Positions 20,653 through 30,892 of a DNA stretch of 32,425 bases are shown here, piece by piece. The notes below the pieces were generated by a model. The model made no database searches. It saw only the letters and a program-made list of their open reading frames with translations, and was not told the DNA's origin. This DNA comes from Serendipita indica DSM 11827 (taxonomy: Eukaryota > Basidiomycota > Agaricomycetes > Sebacinales > Serendipitaceae): assembly GCA_910890315.1 (NCBI GenBank), contig CAJVGD010000026.1, positions 1 through 32,425 of the forward strand, read 5' to 3'. Position numbers and translations under genes: made by a program. How positions within the stretch are numbered: the stretch's first letter is position 1; each line of letters starts with the position of its first letter.

Positions 20653-20830
20653 GAATGACGAATTTTGTCTGGGTGCTCTGTCTTCGGCTCGGACATCAAG
20701 CAGTGCTTATGCATTTGACACTGCCCAAGACTGACTTATGAATCGCTTCACTGATCAGTTGTATCGCATGTCGCCTAGTATGACGCCTCTACTCGATATT
20801 AATTTTTGTGATCTGTACACTTGGCCACAG

Positions 20831-21093
20831 TCCATGTACGTCGCTTTCGGGAGAGGACAGTAATCCCATGCGTCTTCGCGGCGGAAATGTCCATTATCCT
20901 ATTGCCGCATGTCTCTGCATGTTTGCATCTGTGAGTACTCCAAACTGCCCTCAGGCTGGGATTCTGTCTCCCAAAGAGGAATGTCCTTTATCTGAACGCC
21001 GGTTTCCTGGAATGACGGATATTAGATGTGTAGGTCAGGTTGTGGATTGGAGGAGCTTTGCTGTCTAGAGGCGATCGACGACTGCTTCGCAAT
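20831..21093 (+). pseudogene. Relic of copy A (A'), 5'-truncated
   Basis: It matches gene A from just before SLSGED through the Cys-tail exon and the intron between (donor gtgagt at about 20931, acceptor ggtcag at 21038). It includes NPMRLRGG, GLEELCCLEAIDDCFAM and most of intron 2. The first exon, start codon and half of exon 2 are missing. The left edge lies against the end of the C 3' flank. One base is lost in the first Cys cluster (CLCMF where A has CLCIC), so it could not encode the A-type tail. It is the left end of the second duplicated block. Confidence 0.75.
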
Positions 21094-21234
21094 GTGTAAG
21101 TGGGTCCGGATTCCATTCCAATCTCATATCACACAGTCAATGCTTGGGGTGAATATTTCCAGCTCATTGATTCAGATATTTCAAGTATACATTGAATAAA
21201 GAGTATAATGGCCATTTGAACTTCGCTAGAGAGG

Positions 21235-21430
21235 GGTAATTAACATGACCGACAAATACACATTTGTCGACTATACTTACAATGACTGCATCCTACATTT
21301 TTGGAATGAATTGTACTAAATGAACATCTCATAACTGATCCGTGCGGCGTTTCTCTAGATCTGCCACAAGGCGACAGTACCGATGGATAAAGAGAATCAA
21401 AGAGAAGAAATATCCTGTCGCACATTGTAG
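21235..21430 (-). pseudogene. Decayed copy of the frame at 16314-16628
   Basis: The minus-strand reading LVADLEKRRTDQL parallels VVDFVTEGRPADEL of the frame behind gene A, and DNA likeness extends on both sides (for example TTTGAACTTCGCTAGA at about 21216, against CTTGAACTTCGCTAGA at 16357). It has two in-frame stops. It marks the block duplication rather than a working gene. Confidence 0.4.
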
Positions 21431-21476
21431 ATAAATCCGTGTGGAGTCCACCCAGAACCCCGAGCTGGATCGAGTC

Positions 21477-21660
21477 GAGTCGACGCCAGCCGACTCCAGA
21501 ACCAAGTGTGCCTGTTCATGCTGGCACTGCTGGCACCTAAGTTCAGCGACATCTAGAACTAGATTCAGCTTTGATTTTCAAATATCCCAGAAGATACATA
21601 TCCAGACCAGCTCGAGAGATGGCCACGGAGGTGGACGGAGTCCGTCGTATGAATCTGTGG
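21477..21660. promoter_or_regulatory. Upstream module of gene E
   Basis: GAGTCGACGCCAGCC, then CCAGAACCAAG, CATGCTGGCACTGCTGGCA (about 21518-21536) and CGGAGTCCGTC (about 21638). Parts recur before B, C and F at similar distances from the TATA box. They may be activator sites or only duplicated DNA. Confidence 0.4.
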
Positions 21661-21671
21661 CTCATAGTCAG

Positions 21672-21679
21672 TATAAGTA
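21672..21679 (+). promoter_or_regulatory. TATA box of gene E
   Basis: CAGTATAAGTAGTCGGCCAC, with TATAAGTA 85 bases before the ATG. Confidence 0.65.
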
Positions 21680-21756
21680 GTCGGCCACTGTCCATCATGG
21701 ATCGATATTTCTACCAATTTCTCTACTTGGACACTTTCCCAACCTAGTTGCTCCGT

Positions 21757-22269
21757 ATGAAGCAGCAAACTATCGAGCCAGGTAAACTCTTTGCCTCATG
21801 AAAAATCTACAAATCTAACGAGTTGACTCTCACATAGAACGAAGTGAGGATAGCAAAGGTATCGATGATACCGACCTGCATGCAAACTGTGTAGTATCAA
21901 ACCAGCCAGGTGCAAAGTTTATGTCACTCTCTGAGAGGACCAACCCCATGCGTCTTCGTGGTGGCACAGACCCATGCACATGTTTGTTCATACTGTGCTT
22001 TTGTGAGCATTTTATAGCTTCCTCAAATTCTCTTGAGTGCGTTGAATGATGCGTATGCATCATTGAACGACCTGCCTGTTTCTCGCTGACAAGCCTGAAC
22101 CAAGCGGCTATCCGGACATGGACTCCACCATAATATTCCTTTTCGGCTTCTAGAAGCTCGGCACATTTAAAAAACCTAATTTTTTTAAAATCTAGACGTC
22201 TATAGAATGATACTGACACACCACTTAGGCTGCTGTCATTTCTGCGACGACATATGCGACGACCTCTAA
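21757..22269 (+). CDS. Small RLRGG/cysteine-tail protein, copy E (76 aa)
   Basis: Exons 21757-21781, 21838-22002 and 22229-22269 join to 231 bases, 76 residues. Head MKQQTIEPERSEDSKGID, core VVSNQPGAKFMSLSERTN and PMRLRGG, tail TDPCTCLFILCFCCCHFC then DDICDDL. The tail mixes cysteines with hydrophobic residues and ends acidic. Sister of B. Intron 2 is 226 bases and contains a perfect eight-base palindrome with a four-base loop (22044-22063). No signal peptide. Function unknown. Confidence 0.75.
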
Positions 22270-22680
22270 GAATGGTGAGATAATGGAGAGTGTTTTGTCT
22301 AGACTTGGCTTGGTCGGTGTGATACAGAACACACACTCTTGATAGCAACTAGAGACGCACTTTGTCTCACCACTCAACAAGATGTTGCCCATGTGTTATT
22401 CTTTCGTAATAGTTTTCGTGATTTTTTGCATCCCACAACTATGAAATGCAGTAATTGGATGGGACTAGGTACTTGTAGGAATCAATTCCACTTATCTCAG
22501 TATCATATTACCACATAATCGTTTCAGCTGAAGTGACTGCTTTCGTGCGCGCCCTGCCCCCTACCCTTATAAAATCACTTCTTGAGTAGGAATATTAGAA
22601 AGCCCTTTGAGAAGACTTCCGCCTATCATTCGTGTCAGCAGATTAGTATGTCCAGACTCACTTGCTCAATTGCTGGCTGG
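22270..22680. other. Spacer between E and F
   Basis: No gene seen. The minus-strand open frame 21830-22348 covers gene E on the other strand and is a shadow. Confidence 0.5.
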
Positions 22681-22866
22681 GTCACGTTGAGTCAATACCA
22701 GCCCGGTCTAGAACCAAGCCAGCCTGTCCATTCCGCAGTGCTGGCATCTAGTATCGCCGAAATTTCGCATTGAAGCTTCGTTAAAGTTATATTCTCTCGA
22801 AAGCGCAAATCTAGGCCCATTCGCAAGATTATAATTGGAGAGGCGAATGGAACATTTGATCTTCAG

Positions 22867-22874
22867 TATAAGTA
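22867..22874 (+). promoter_or_regulatory. TATA box of gene F
   Basis: TTCAGTATAAGTAGGCGATC, with TATAAGTA 71 bases before the ATG. The upstream module GAGTCAATACCAGCCC plus CTAGAACCAAG starts near 22689. Confidence 0.6.
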
Positions 22875-22937
22875 GGCGATCGCGATACATCAACAGGTCA
22901 TTCTCTGCTACTTGCTCTGATAGGATTACTGCTACGC

Positions 22938-23341
22938 ATGCTTCCGCACAGGCAACAGTCGAAGCCAGGTGGTGAGCATCGCCGTTTCCGATTGATGAGG
23001 ATCTAATGCAGGTTTCTGTTATTTAGAAACCAGTGGAAATGGCTATATACATCCGAGCCACATAGTGTCACATCAGCCAGGCGTGAAGTCCATGTCGCTC
23101 CTCAAGGAGGAGAGAATAGCTACGCGTCTGCGCGGAGGCATATGCTCATGCTTACTTTGCTGCTGTGAGTGTTTCTATGACTTAATCAGGTTTCTCTGGG
23201 CGCTTCAGGCCGTTGTTCAGGCCGTTGTGGCTTGGGACTTCTCCTCTTGGGGTCCTTGTTTGCAGAATATTATTGACCATATTATAATCAGGCTGCGTTT
23301 ACTTGTGCTTGGAGTCTTGGGAACTTTGTGATGAACCTTAG
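22938..23341 (+). CDS. Small RLRGG/cysteine-tail protein, copy F (72 aa)
   Basis: Exons 22938-22968, 23027-23164 and 23292-23341 join to 219 bases, 72 residues, the shortest member. Head MLPHRQQSKPETSGNGYIHP, core SHIVSHQPGVKSMSLLKE, then IATRLRGG, tail ICSCLLCCCCVYLCLESW and ELCDEP. The first seven residues equal those of C, and the downstream flank also aligns with C to about 23480. The frame is clean through all three exons. No signal peptide. Function unknown. Confidence 0.75.
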
Positions 23342-23679
23342 GCACGACATATTGTTGGCTTATGAGTTTGGCGACTGTCCGGGATCACATCAACCCATGA
23401 GTTCCCTCACCACTCAATCGTATCACAAACGGCCCTGTATTACATCTCCACTCTTTGTATTACTTTTTGTGATTGTATAGCATATCCGATAAATTCATAA
23501 ATACTGAGCGACTCTATAACCCAATTTCAATATCTTATTGCCCTTCTTCCCAGGATCACAAGAACAATGAACCCACATGAGACTGATGACGGAGTAAACA
23601 GCTATCTGAGGATCGTAATTCTGGGGGCAAGTGAACTGTATATCAAAAGTAAGCGTATTTCAATGATCAAGTATTGAGA
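23342..23679. other. Spacer between the small-protein array and the housekeeping genes
   Basis: The first 140 bases are 3' flank shared with C (compare about 20653-20820, including ACTTTTTGTGAT). The rest has no recognised feature. Confidence 0.5.
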
Positions 23680-24842
23680 TTATTCCTTCTTGGCACCTGT
23701 CACAGACATCCCAGCCATCGCCTGCTGCAACATGTGCTCCCTATTCGCATCCCATTCCTTCTGCACTGCCAGAATCGTCTCGCGAATTTTTTCGTCTGAC
23801 ATTGCAAGGACATCTGCACTCGTAAAGTTGAGTTTGAAGTGTTTGAGAATGTCCCCAATGACTTTCCCTTCCCTTCCTGTCACCTCCGTTACAAGAGTAC
23901 CGTTGAATTTGGCCCTGACAGCTTTGCGGGTCTCGATAGACTTTGCAAGTGCGTTATATTCGTCACGCTTACCGAACGCGTCGAGCGCCTCTTCCACGAC
24001 AACGGCTGGGTTCGCCGCGACTCTGCCCTCTGGCCATTGCGCATCGTGATCGATATACTGCAAAAACTCTTTGTACATCCAGCGGTCGAGATGCGTGGGG
24101 GAGACTGTGCGGAGAGAGCCCAGTGTCGCGAACCGGGATGAGATGAGCCAGTCGAAAATTTCCACGCGTGTCTTGAAACCTCGCTTCCAGTGCCCGTAGT
24201 CGAGATCAATGAACTTGAGAATGCGATCGACGGACGGCTCCAAGATGAATGGGCGGTTCTCGATAGGCTCGGTATGCTCGCGACGGGCAATCTGAGCGAG
24301 GATCAGTCGAGTTTGATAACAGTTTTGATACATACCTTGAGTCCTTTCCGAGAGAACGTGAGACCGATGGACTTGCAGAGCAAGCCAATGATGAGGCCCG
24401 TGTCACCATATGAATTGAAAAAGAGTAGCCTTTCGCGAGTATGGTCGTCTTCAACCATGTTTAAGTCCACCTGATAGTACGTCTCCGCTTCGTCTTGACC
24501 CTCAGGTTTGACATCTGACTGGAGACCGACCTGGCTTTGAGGGATGGCCAAGCTGATGAAACTGTCGCCATTGGAAACAGTATGGCGTGCACCAAGGAGT
24601 TCCTTGGTCTTCGTTTTAAAATCTTCATCGCCGCTGACGCGTCGATACGCGTCTTGCGTGATGACCACGTCCAGATCACCGTAGTCGACCTTTCCAGGGT
24701 CTTCCGGTGCGACATGAACAGGCCCGCATTCGGGTTCGAGTCGAGTCACGACGTACGTCTTGAGCGCGGCGTACACAGCCGGACTCATACGCGGAAAAGC
24801 TGCGGACGACCCGAGAGAAGATGCAAATGCTTTGCCACCCAT
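23680..24842 (-). CDS. Nucleotidyltransferase-like fungal protein (372 aa)
   Basis: Two exons, 24842-24336 and 24291-23680, joined in phase 0 after RKGLK; the 44-base intron has a gtatgt donor and ctcag acceptor. The protein starts MGGKAFASSLGSSAAFPRMS. YGDLDVVI near residue 55 is the G-x-D-x-D-like metal-binding strand of the nucleotidyltransferase fold. YYQVDLNMVEDD near residue 125 could supply the third acidic residue. The C-terminal half (LDRWMYKEFLQYIDHD, AVQKEWDANREHMLQQAM) is helical. Similar uncharacterised proteins occur in fungi. RNA end-processing, or an inactive relative of it, is a guess. The frame is clean. Tail-to-head with PHB2 upstream, 150 bases apart. Confidence 0.7.
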
Positions 24843-24991
24843 GATGCCTGGTCGAAGTGAGGATCAACTTGCACTTACCACTCCGTCAAAAGGACCCCTC
24901 CGTTTTATGTCAAAGTCGAGCAGAGTCTGATTCGATTGGGTTCCCTGGCGGCTGGAATCTGATAGATTGTACCTAGATATGAAACATGGCT

Positions 24992-26254
24992 CTACTTTTT
25001 CCCCTCCTTCGATGCCTCGTTCACTGTCGACATTTGCGTTAGTCAATTGCCAGGCAAGAGCCAGAGAGCGCTCACCATTCAACAACAGCGTATCAGAGTC
25101 TAGCATTACGCGATTGTCGCTTGTAGATAACAGGCCCGCGATGTCTCTTGCGGCCTCCAGTTTTCGCAGTTCGAGAAACCCCTTGTTCTTGCGAACGGCA
25201 TCACCAATCAGCTCCGCGGAACGTGCCTCTCCCTGTGCCCTGACAATAATCGACTGTCAAATGGGTTAGATTAAATCTCCAGGCGCCATCATAATGCACA
25301 CCTGTTTCTCTTGGATTGCCTGGTCGACCAAGAATGCCGCCCGCAAGGCAGTCTGCTGTGCAATCTAGACAAACGTGTGAGTTTCATACCCAAAGAATAG
25401 GAGATGTACCATACCTGCTTGGCCTCGACAGCAGACGTAAACTCGGGCGAGAACGCAACATGGGTAATCGAAACGTCATCCAAAACGAGGTTGAAGCGCA
25501 GCGCTCGCTTCGTCAAGTTGTCTCGCACGAGCTTTGAGACCATTTCTCGCTGCGTGATGAGCTGACTGGCGTTGAACTGGGCAACGACCGACTTCAAAAC
25601 TTCGTTGACGATCGAAGGCAGCACGCGCTCATCATAGTCGTTTCCTAGTTCTCTATATATGGTCGGGAGTGCGTCTATCGACGGTCGAGACAGAACACGA
25701 CAGCTAATGTTGACCATCTGCAGGTCTGCGAAACGCTCGTCTTCAGCTTTGCGCACTCCATACAATCACATAAACGCACCCTTTGTGCCCGTTAATGACG
25801 CTATTATACGCGGCTTTGCACGAATGTCGAATATGATGGGTTTCTCAAACCAAGGAATCTGCATCGTCGTGAACAGTCAGCTCTCCATAGTACACGGGCA
25901 GCAAGACATACGTTGATATGTGTTCCCTCGGAGTAAATATCCTGCTTGACACCATGTAGCCTTACAAGCAGTCAGCCAAGTTGTGCCGGTGTAGAACGCG
26001 TCGTGTGCTTACCTCGTATATTTGATCGCCCGGTGACCACCGTCGACTGAAAATACATTTATAAACTTTATTCTTAGGAATAGAGCCAATAACTCACCTG
26101 TGAACAAGCTGGCGTTGAGGGCTAGACCTCCAAGAACCAACAACGCGAGTCCTCCGCCAGCTGCAAAGAATCCACCAGGTCCAGGACGAGGAGACGATGC
26201 AGGTCTCCGTCGTTCAATTTCGCGCATCCATTTTTTGATAGTTTCCTCGTTCAT
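24992..26254 (-). CDS. PHB2: Prohibitin-2
   Basis: Eight exons on the minus strand, ATG at 26254 and TAG at 24992-24994, about 300 residues as expected. The N-terminus [20 protein letters not shown] is followed by a glycine-rich membrane segment ([20 protein letters not shown]). The PHB domain follows: [45 protein letters not shown], then [31 protein letters not shown] and [14 protein letters not shown]. The coiled-coil part ([20 protein letters not shown]) leads to [14 protein letters not shown]. Prohibitins form ring complexes in the mitochondrial inner membrane with PHB1 and support cristae and protease control. All seven introns keep frame and have GT..AG ends. A clean gene beside broken ones. 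Confidence 0.93.
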
Positions 26255-26546
26255 GGCCAATGAGGTCGAGCAAAGGGATGCCGCAACTTCTTTGGTCAAC
26301 CATTCACCATTTATTCATTCTCACCATTGGATAACGAGACGTTGGTCATTTATTATAGTACCTTCAAAGGACTCGTCACATAATACTCATGCGCGCGATG
26401 ATGAGGGATGCACTGCGGGCATGGGATTGCACTGAAAAAATGAAGCAAGGGTAGGAAAATGAAGACTATGTGCATTAGACTACAAGGGACGAGGTATAAC
26501 CGCAGGGCAAGGCAAGCGATCACGCAGCCAAAAACAGCCCCTTGGG
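26255..26546. other. Spacer between PP2C end and PHB2 start
   Basis: About 290 bases with PHB2 promoter and PP2C 3' end; both genes read leftward. No separate gene seen. Confidence 0.4.
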
Positions 26547-28700
26547 TCAAGCTTTGATTGTATCTTCGTTTTTGTCCAATAAATGGTTTGTCAAACCAGG
26601 ATGAGCGTCTGCATCTGGCACCCTCCCCGTATCTTGTGGCGGCACCTTGTCTTCGGGTATAGCAGCAGACGGCGCTGGGACAGGTGGCGGAGGCGTCTCC
26701 TGGCGTTTCGACGCTTCTGCACCCGCGGGCGCCTTCCCGATGGCCAGTGATGGGAGTGGGACAAGAGGCGATCCAATCGAAGAAATTTCAGAGTGGGCAG
26801 GGCTGGAGACTTTGACCCAGCTCTTGCCATCGTTGGCGAATCCAGTCTCCGATGGCGTTTCCGAGCTCTTGTCAACTTGTACGACACCCAAGTCAATCAT
26901 TCCTTGCTTCTCCGAGGGCGACGCGAGCGTGATGTGCGCACGCGGGAGCGAGTCGGTCATCTCCTCGTCCTCGTCAACAGCGGTAATTTTTGCCCCACCA
27001 TCGTGGTCCATCTCGTCATCATGCAGACCAGACTCGAGGTCACTTAGTTGACTCTTGAGCGAGTTGGTCTTGTCCTTCCCGTCGCCACCCACTTTGAGTC
27101 GGTTGACCCCAAAGAGGCCACCCTCCCCCGTGTCTCCCGCGTCGTCATCGTCATCATCTTCATAGTCGTCGTCATCATCGTCGTGACTAAATGAAAGAAT
27201 ATTAGAGCCCCCACCGCGACCGGCAGGCGCAAAGCTGATGCCCGTTCCTCCCGCCATGATTCTGGCCAGCGCACCAAAGCCAGCCGGTCCTCGCAGTGTA
27301 AAAGTGCCCGGAGCCGATGCCGCATTGCTGCGATATTGACTACGATTCTGGGCGGCGAGGATTCGGCTCTCGGCGAATATCTGAGGGAGATCCTCCGGTG
27401 TGGCGTAGCCATAATTCTTCTCGACTCGTTCGGCAATCCAGTCGTACCATTGATCAATGGTTCGCCCATTCAGAATCGCAACGACGATCATGGTCATGTT
27501 GTCGCAGCCGACGCCAGCTCCTGTATCGGCGTCGGGCGCACAGCAACGTTGAATGGTCGTTTCGCAAATCTCTTGTAGCGACTTTTTCTGAGCAATCAGG
27601 CGCCTAACCATGTCAACGGCCTGCTGTGAGCTTAGGCAGTCCCAGATGCCTAAGGGGGTGTAAGTGACTGGTACATTTCGAACCAAAAGATGTACCATCG
27701 CAAGCAAGGATCAGAAACTCGTCTTCATCACTTAGTTCATGAATTTCAATATCTGGGTTTGCCGTAACAATTTGCTTCTCTGGACCGAGGGAATTATTGC
27801 TCTTGAATTCAGAATCCCCAATGGCTCGAGAGAGCGCAAGATTGCCTGAAACTGTTCAGCTAAACTGCCAAGGTACGGATATGCCAACCGTTTACACGTC
27901 CATATTCCACAAAGCCGCCAGCGGCCACAATACGCGCAGTTTCATCTGTTGTAGGTGAGGAAATCCTCTAAATAGGAATAGGTGAGTCGCACCTTTATTT
28001 GTCGGTTTGTGGTCAAAGCTCATTGGCTTAACTTCTCCCTTGATACTGAGGACGGATCTCAGAATCTCAGCATCGCCTAGAGCTCACTCGGACGACTGTA
28101 TTAAATATAACGAGACGACGTACGACATAGAGCTTGCGATCCTTTGTCAGTAAGGCGGCAACGGCCGTGCACCCTGAAGGATCGTGCATAAAAGTCGTAT
28201 CTGCCATTCAATGTCAGCGGCGATCTGAGGCGTCTATTGGAGAGGCTACTACCAGCACGGAGTCGTCGTCTGTCCCCAAAAAGCCTTCTTCAGCGCCGTT
28301 GCATAGTCGCCTTCTATATAGGCGGATTCCTGAGCCTAGACGTTCTGCTACATGTTGTGACCGGCGTATTTGGCCACGGTGGAGCCTAGAGGCGGTGTGT
28401 GCATTAGTAGATGGACGTGAAGGATAACCGCGATTGTATTCCTCCGTGGCCGTCAAACACGGCGAAGAATGAGTTTCCCTCGAGGGATCTAGCGAGGAGT
28501 GTCGTGCGCGTCCTCCATGCCTGTAAACCAAAGACGACGATCAGCCGTTGGGGCCCAGGTGGCGCTGCGTACAGAGGCGGAGATTAAGGTAAAAATACGC
28601 ACTGACTCGCCATCCTTGCATCTGAGATTGCATACGCATAGCGGTCATCGGCGCCAGACTCAGGTGCTTTTCGGTGACTGTGCATGAGCGTTGGATTTGT
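26547..28700 (-). CDS. PP2C-type Ser/Thr phosphatase (PTC2/PTC3-like)
   Basis: The last exon (27649-26547) is clean: [36 protein letters not shown] (the metal-binding GxDN), then a C-terminal extension of about 250 residues with an acidic run ([14 protein letters not shown]) and Pro-rich end. Earlier exons hold [63 protein letters not shown] and [11 protein letters not shown] with MQGWRVSMEDAH, the PP2C motif series in order. Such enzymes are Mn/Mg-dependent and switch off stress MAPK and checkpoint kinases in yeast. Between about 28090 and 28650 the frame is broken several times: a base short in the T run of KKAFLGTDDD (near 28278), one short near 28265, and a lost GT donor after FDGHGG (near 28440). 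The start codon was not found; it should lie in 28690-28830. Confidence 0.85.
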
Positions 28701-28976
28701 ATAATCCACGGATAACAAGACAATACCTGGCTCTGAAAGTGTTTGACCCTACAAGAATCAGCCATCTCGTCGCTGCGCCGCGGAAGGAGACTGACCATGA
28801 GACAAAGCAAGACCGCGTCGCCCAAGACGTTGCAATCGTTATAATAATCGTATTCTCAGCTCACTGGCGGCGCTCGATGGGACGCGGCTCGACGGTCAAT
28901 GACGGCGCAGAGGTTAAAGCGATCCCAACTACTTTTGCACGCGAGCGCCGCCGTCGTCGCCAATATTCACAACAAA

Positions 28977-30858
28977 ATGGCATTTACAGTCAAGAGAACA
29001 CTTATGAACCCAAAGTTTGATGGCTGCAAGCTGGCCGCTCAGTGAAGCAGACGTCGTGCACTCTACTACTCAGCAGACGGTCTCTCGCAGGCGACAGTCG
29101 CTGCGGGTGCCTACTTGTCCTTTCAAGAGGTTCAGAACCGTATCCGCCACAATCATCTGTCCCCTGGATCGGCTCACAAGGCTCAGCCACCCTGGTTACA
29201 TCGACAAGGCAGGGATTTTTACCATCATTGAGATCGACAGGGTGAGCCACTATAATTAGACGTATGTCATTACTAACGACGATTGGAGGACTCCTAGTCA
29301 ACCTTGACCGTTCGATTTCGATCTGTGTTTGAAATCCCTCAGGTCATCAGGAGTTCACAAAGAGGCTCAGAGTATCCTGTCGCAATCTGTGCAGCACCCG
29401 ACATCTGGGTCATCTCAGACGGCGGCGGTCAGCTCTTTGTGGTGCGAACCCCACAAACAGCAGACCAGGCAGAGCTGTTAGCTCAGCACGACTATATCGT
29501 CGATAACGAACCAAAACCCTGTAGAATGCATGCAGCGTGCATGCGTAACGAGTCAATACTCATCATTGTGTCCAGCCGAGGTCAGGTCGAAAAGGCCGCC
29601 AGTGGCAGGCCCTCGATGACCTTTCATCTGGCAACGTTGCGAATTCTCATTCCAGATGGGCCACCAATGGACACCAGATCTTCTCTGTAGAGATTCTGTG
29701 GACGAAGCGAAGCACAGATATTCCTTCGTACGTGAGCTCCATCGCAGACAATTGGCTCATTTGCGCTGAGGCACGTTCGAAGACGTTTTGGACCCAATCG
29801 TCGTACCGATGGAGATGTACCTATGGTTACCTTGCCAGACACGCAGCCCACTGGCAAGCCCCCACCGTATACTCGTGGACTCAAACCAATGACTCGTGAC
29901 CATCGCAATTCCTCTTTATTCTACTACTGCCAAAGTCCCATATCCACGTCTCCATTGCGCCAAAATACCTGAGCGTGCTGATCAAGGACGCTGAAGACTC
30001 CCTTTCCCGATTCCTCGATACGCGATGAAAGAGCTCTGGGACCATATCGATAAAGAGACCAGCCTCTGGACTTGGGACAAACAAGGAGAGGCACTGTAGG
30101 ACTCTTTGACCTTCATCTCGAAAAAGAAGAGAGGGACCAAATGGCCGCACGTCTTTGCTCATGATGGGACTAACCCGACTCGGAAGAAGTTACCAGAGAC
30201 TGTAGATCCATCGGAAATGTGGAAGATTCGCGAAGCACTTGAAAAATACATCAGACCTGCAGGCAGCAGGCGGAATTTGGGACTGAGATGCCGAGTCTCG
30301 CTGCTGGTGAATTGGACCTAGTGTTGATACAGAAGTTGGCCGAGAATGACCGTGTCGTACTTTGACGTTCTCACTGGACAAGAGGCGTCGCCTCACTCAG
30401 CATATGAAGAAATCTCCTTCCCCATCCCTTCCACCATATCCACTCTTAGCTCAGAGACAGATGCGATCTATGGTGATCAAACGCGGGATCGACGGACTAT
30501 TGTTCGAAGGCCCAGTCGTACCTACCGTCGAACCTGGAACACACCCACACATTCCCAGCACTCGGTTTTGTACTCGCCAGCAAGCGTGATCTGCGGTACG
30601 CCTTTCACCTTGGAAAGCTGCCATCGTAGCGCTGGAAAGTGGCGGCAAGGACGTCAATCCTAACATGTACATCTACTGCGGCCAAAGGAGCACCCAATGC
30701 GAGACAGAGCGTGGTCAGACTAGGCAGAGATGGATCTGCTGGATCCTTGGTTGGAGTAGCCCTGGTAGAGACAGAAAAGGGTTGGTCCTGGTTGGTCTTC
30801 GTGAACGAGAACTTGTACTTGTTGCGACTTTCTCTGAAATAATATGCGTTGGTTGAAA
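28977..30858 (+). CDS. NUDCD1-like protein (CS domain), frame-broken
   Basis: From ATG 28977: MAFTVKRTLMNPKFDGCKL matches the NUDCD1 opening (VKRxLLxPxFxGYKL). Further parts appear in order in shifting frames: LSQATVAAGAYLSFQEVQNR, SEYPVAICAAPDIWVISDGG, then YSWTQTNDS and VTIAIPL of the CS (p23-like) domain. KETSLWTWDKQGE, TKWPHVFAHDG and TVDPSEMWKIREALEKYI follow. Near the end is FPALGFVLASKRDLRYAFH, then ARQSVVRLGRDGS and GVALVETEKGWSWLVFVNE. NudC-type proteins act as HSP90-linked co-chaperones. I count at least six frame changes that introns do not explain. For a single-copy housekeeping gene that points to poor sequence, although a true pseudogene or extra copy is possible. It is divergent from the PP2C gene, sharing about 150-280 bases of promoter. 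Confidence 0.75.
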
Positions 30859-30892
30859 ATAGTGCCTTGAACTCGACCACGCCGTGGGTTTG

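Noticed and set aside
21830-22348. 172-codon minus-strand frame
   Set aside because: It covers gene E, whose exons join in frame and match four paralogues; the antisense frame is not kept in the others.
15365-23341. Ubiquitin genes, because of RLRGG
   Set aside because: No ubiquitin fold precedes RLRGG; the heads are 40-50 residues, Gln-rich and polar.
26547-27469. Several frames opposite or overlapping the PP2C last exon
   Set aside because: Shadows of a long GC-rich exon with acidic repeats.
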